NCBI GenBank assembly: GCA_900767675.1 | Contig: CAAFZX010000010.1 | Span: forward strand, 1-8,128 | Length of the DNA stretch: 8,128 bases | Origin: an uncultured Collinsella sp. | GTDB taxonomy: Bacteria; Actinomycetota; Coriobacteriia; Coriobacteriales; Coriobacteriaceae | Direction of reading: 5' to 3' | In this document: piece after piece, positions 7,499 to 8,128 of the stretch | Layout: every line of letters begins with the position of its first letter | How positions within the stretch are numbered: position 1 is the stretch's first letter | The notes under the pieces: model-generated | What the model saw: the letters and a program-made list of their open reading frames with translations, nothing else | The model's database searches: none | What the model was told of the DNA's origin: nothing | Translations under genes and position numbers: made by a program

Positions 7499-7540
7499 AA
7501 AACCACCACAAAGGTGACAGGCACCTTTGTGGTGGTTTTT
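7499..7540 (+). terminator. Intrinsic terminator of the alcohol dehydrogenase gene
   Basis: A perfect 18-bp stem (7499-7516 with 7522-7539) with a five-base loop ACAGG, starting about ten bases after the stop codon. The right arm ends in five T and the left arm starts with four A, so the dyad is formally bidirectional. The core is CCACCACAAAGGTG. Confidence 0.93.
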
Positions 7541-7565
7541 ATTGCTCCGACATTCAGTTCGCACT

Positions 7566-7607
7566 CGAACCCGATTCTATACGAGAAAGGGTCCGGGTAC
7601 GTTTTTT
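7566..7607 (+). terminator. Possible weak second terminator
   Basis: CGAACCCG (7566-7573) pairs with CGGGTACG (7594-7601) apart from one A-A mismatch. An inner TTCT/AGAA can form, and six T (7602-7607) follow directly. The stem is short and the inner loop large. It may be a backup to the stronger dyad just upstream, or chance. Confidence 0.35.
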
Positions 7608-7657
7608 GTTTATCGGTAATTCTGCGGAAGGATCACTCGGAACGGTAAACAGAAACG

Positions 7658-7706
7658 AACAAAAGGCAGAGTACCATCGTGGTGATGGTATCCTGCCTTT
7701 TGTTTT
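7658..7706. terminator. Terminator-like dyad, possibly bidirectional
   Basis: AACAAAAGGCAG (7658-7669) pairs with CTGCCTTTTGTT (7693-7704). After a two-base internal mismatch, GTACCATC (7671-7678) pairs with GATGGTAT (7684-7691) except at one end position; the loop is GTGGT. The plus strand ends in TTTTGTTTT, and the minus strand also gives a T-rich tail. No gene directly upstream on either strand needs it, so it may end a small RNA or be a repeat. The direction is undecided. Confidence 0.55.
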
Positions 7707-7769
7707 GCGGAACCAAGGTCGCTTTATGCGAACTTGATCGCCACTTATATGGCGCATTGATGGCAATTG

Positions 7770-7899
7770 CTGCGTACGTGCGTACCGGGAGCCTGTACAC
7801 CTCTGGCAAGGCGTAACACACTAGACTTTGTTCCAAAGTCCGTGTGCTAAGGGGGCAGGGCCCTTAGAATTCCCGTGGAGTGTGTACGCACGTACGCAG
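7770..7899. repeat. Cloverleaf-like structured element bounded by a perfect 16-bp inverted repeat
   Basis: CTGCGTACGTGCGTAC (7770-7785) is exactly inverted at 7884-7899. Inside it CGGGA (7786-7790) pairs with TCCCG (7871-7875). That encloses three hairpins: GCCT/AGGC (7791-7794 with 7809-7812); CACAC plus GACTTTG with CAAAGTC plus GTGTG (7817-7846, loop TTC); and CTAAGGG/CCCTTAG (7847-7867). The last two abut and could stack. Each outer arm is itself nearly palindromic (GTACG, two bases, CGTAC). No protein is encoded and no flanking target-site duplication is obvious. It could be a structured RNA, a MITE-like or REP-like element, or a recombination or regulatory site. I do not recognise it as a known family. 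The strand is undecided. Confidence 0.75.
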
Positions 7900-7988
7900 A
7901 AAAACAGCAAATTACGCTATATCAGGGCGTTCTTTCATTGGTGAGTATGGTATACACGGCTTAGTTCAACAAATATGAATTTATATAT

Positions 7989-7995
7989 AAAGGAG
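7989..7995 (+). promoter_or_regulatory. Ribosome binding site of the last gene
   Basis: AAAGGAG, a near-perfect Shine-Dalgarno sequence, ends seven bases before the ATG at 8003 in an AT-rich leader. It is the main support for that start codon. I could not find a convincing promoter pair upstream. Confidence 0.8.
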
Positions 7996-8002
7996 AATAT
8001 TG

Positions 8003-8128
8003 ATGAAAATGTTTTTATGTTCGCACTTTTCAAGTGTAGGAAGTCTGATAAAGGAAGAAATTGAAAATAAAAAAGTCGCATTTATTCCAACAGCTTCGCT
8101 GCATGAAGGCTACACCGGTTATGTCGGC
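8003..8128 (+). CDS. Peptidase E / type 1 glutamine amidotransferase-like protein, 5' part only
   Basis: The first 42 codons of a gene cut by the window end. The product begins MKMFLCSHFSSVG and contains KKVAFIPTAS at 24-33, then a Gly/Tyr-rich stretch. A first beta strand, a helix and a KVxFIPTA strand are typical of the N-terminus of the peptidase S51 (dipeptidase E-like) / type 1 glutamine amidotransferase-like family. The catalytic serine region lies beyond the window, so neither activity nor completeness can be judged. The start is the ATG after an AAAGGAG ribosome site. Composition is unlike the neighbours: by my count 47 of 126 bases are G or C, with many A/T-ending codons, whereas ileS and the dehydrogenase strongly prefer G/C-ending codons. 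This could mean later acquisition. Family call is moderate because so little of the protein is visible. Confidence 0.65.
   Translation, partial: MKMFLCSHFSSVGSLIKEEIENKKVAFIPTASLHEGYTGYVG

Larger units (their letters stand above)
7490..8002. other. Gene-poor stretch with hairpins and no convincing CDS
   Basis: Open frames here are short, lack ribosome sites, and on both strands run through hairpin sequences, so I call none of them genes. The stretch holds the dehydrogenase terminator, a weaker hairpin ending in six T (7566-7607), a terminator-like dyad (7658-7706), the cloverleaf-like inverted repeat (7770-7899) and an AT-rich leader before the gene at 8003. A small hairpin CGCCA/TGGCG (7739-7754) lies between the last dyad and the large repeat. 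No tRNA, rRNA or CRISPR is evident. Confidence 0.6.

Noticed and set aside
6266..7564. A 432-codon open frame on the minus strand over the alcohol dehydrogenase
   Set aside because: It is antisense to a clear dehydrogenase, starts beyond the terminator hairpin and runs through it. Its composition reflects reversed GC-rich codons.
7623..7636. CTGCGGAAGGATCA, resembling the 3' end of small-subunit rRNA
   Set aside because: Only about 14 bases match, to the eukaryote-like form. The upstream sequence does not fit the end of helix 44 and no anti-Shine-Dalgarno follows. Probably chance.
7554..7836. Short minus-strand frames of about 67-70 codons
   Set aside because: No ribosome sites, no family resemblance, and they run across the terminator dyad and one arm of the inverted repeat.
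7786..7875. A degenerate tRNA inside the cloverleaf element
   Set aside because: The hairpin order is suggestive, but the anticodon-like loop TGTTCCA lacks the U at position 33, there is no GTTCRANNC T-loop, and the enclosing 16-bp helix is not an acceptor stem.

Overview
The window looks like the end of an assembled contig from a GC-rich bacterium. My best guess is a gut member of the Coriobacteriia (Collinsella-like). That placement is inferred from GC-rich codon use, a Gram-positive-style T-box leader on ileS and the general look of the proteins; no marker here proves it. The first 31 bases are not genomic. They are the 3' part of the standard Illumina TruSeq read-1 adapter, so real sequence begins at base 32.

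Minus strand, in order of transcription: a T-box riboswitch with its own intrinsic terminator (about 6273 to 5964); ileS, isoleucyl-tRNA synthetase (GTG start at 5920, stop at 3119); a strong terminator hairpin (3048-3016); lspA, lipoprotein signal peptidase (TTG start at 2897); an RluD-type pseudouridine synthase whose ATG overlaps the lspA stop by one base (2298 to 1285); and, after an 82-base gap with a candidate promoter, a membrane family 2 glycosyltransferase. That last gene runs off the genomic sequence into the adapter, and its apparent stop codon is made by the junction. ileS, lspA and rluD are housekeeping genes for translation, lipoprotein maturation and rRNA modification. The T-box couples ileS expression to uncharged tRNA-Ile. 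lspA and rluD look translationally coupled.

Plus strand: an iron-containing alcohol dehydrogenase (6407-7489) is transcribed divergently from ileS and ends at a perfect 18-bp terminator dyad. About 510 bases without a convincing gene follow (7490-8002). They hold two more terminator-like hairpins and, at 7770-7899, a striking structured element: a perfect 16-bp inverted repeat enclosing three smaller hairpins, which could fold as a cloverleaf in RNA or single-stranded DNA. I do not recognise it, and it is the best candidate here for something undescribed. After it the sequence turns AT-rich, and a peptidase E-like / type 1 glutamine amidotransferase-like gene starts at 8003 and is cut by the window end.
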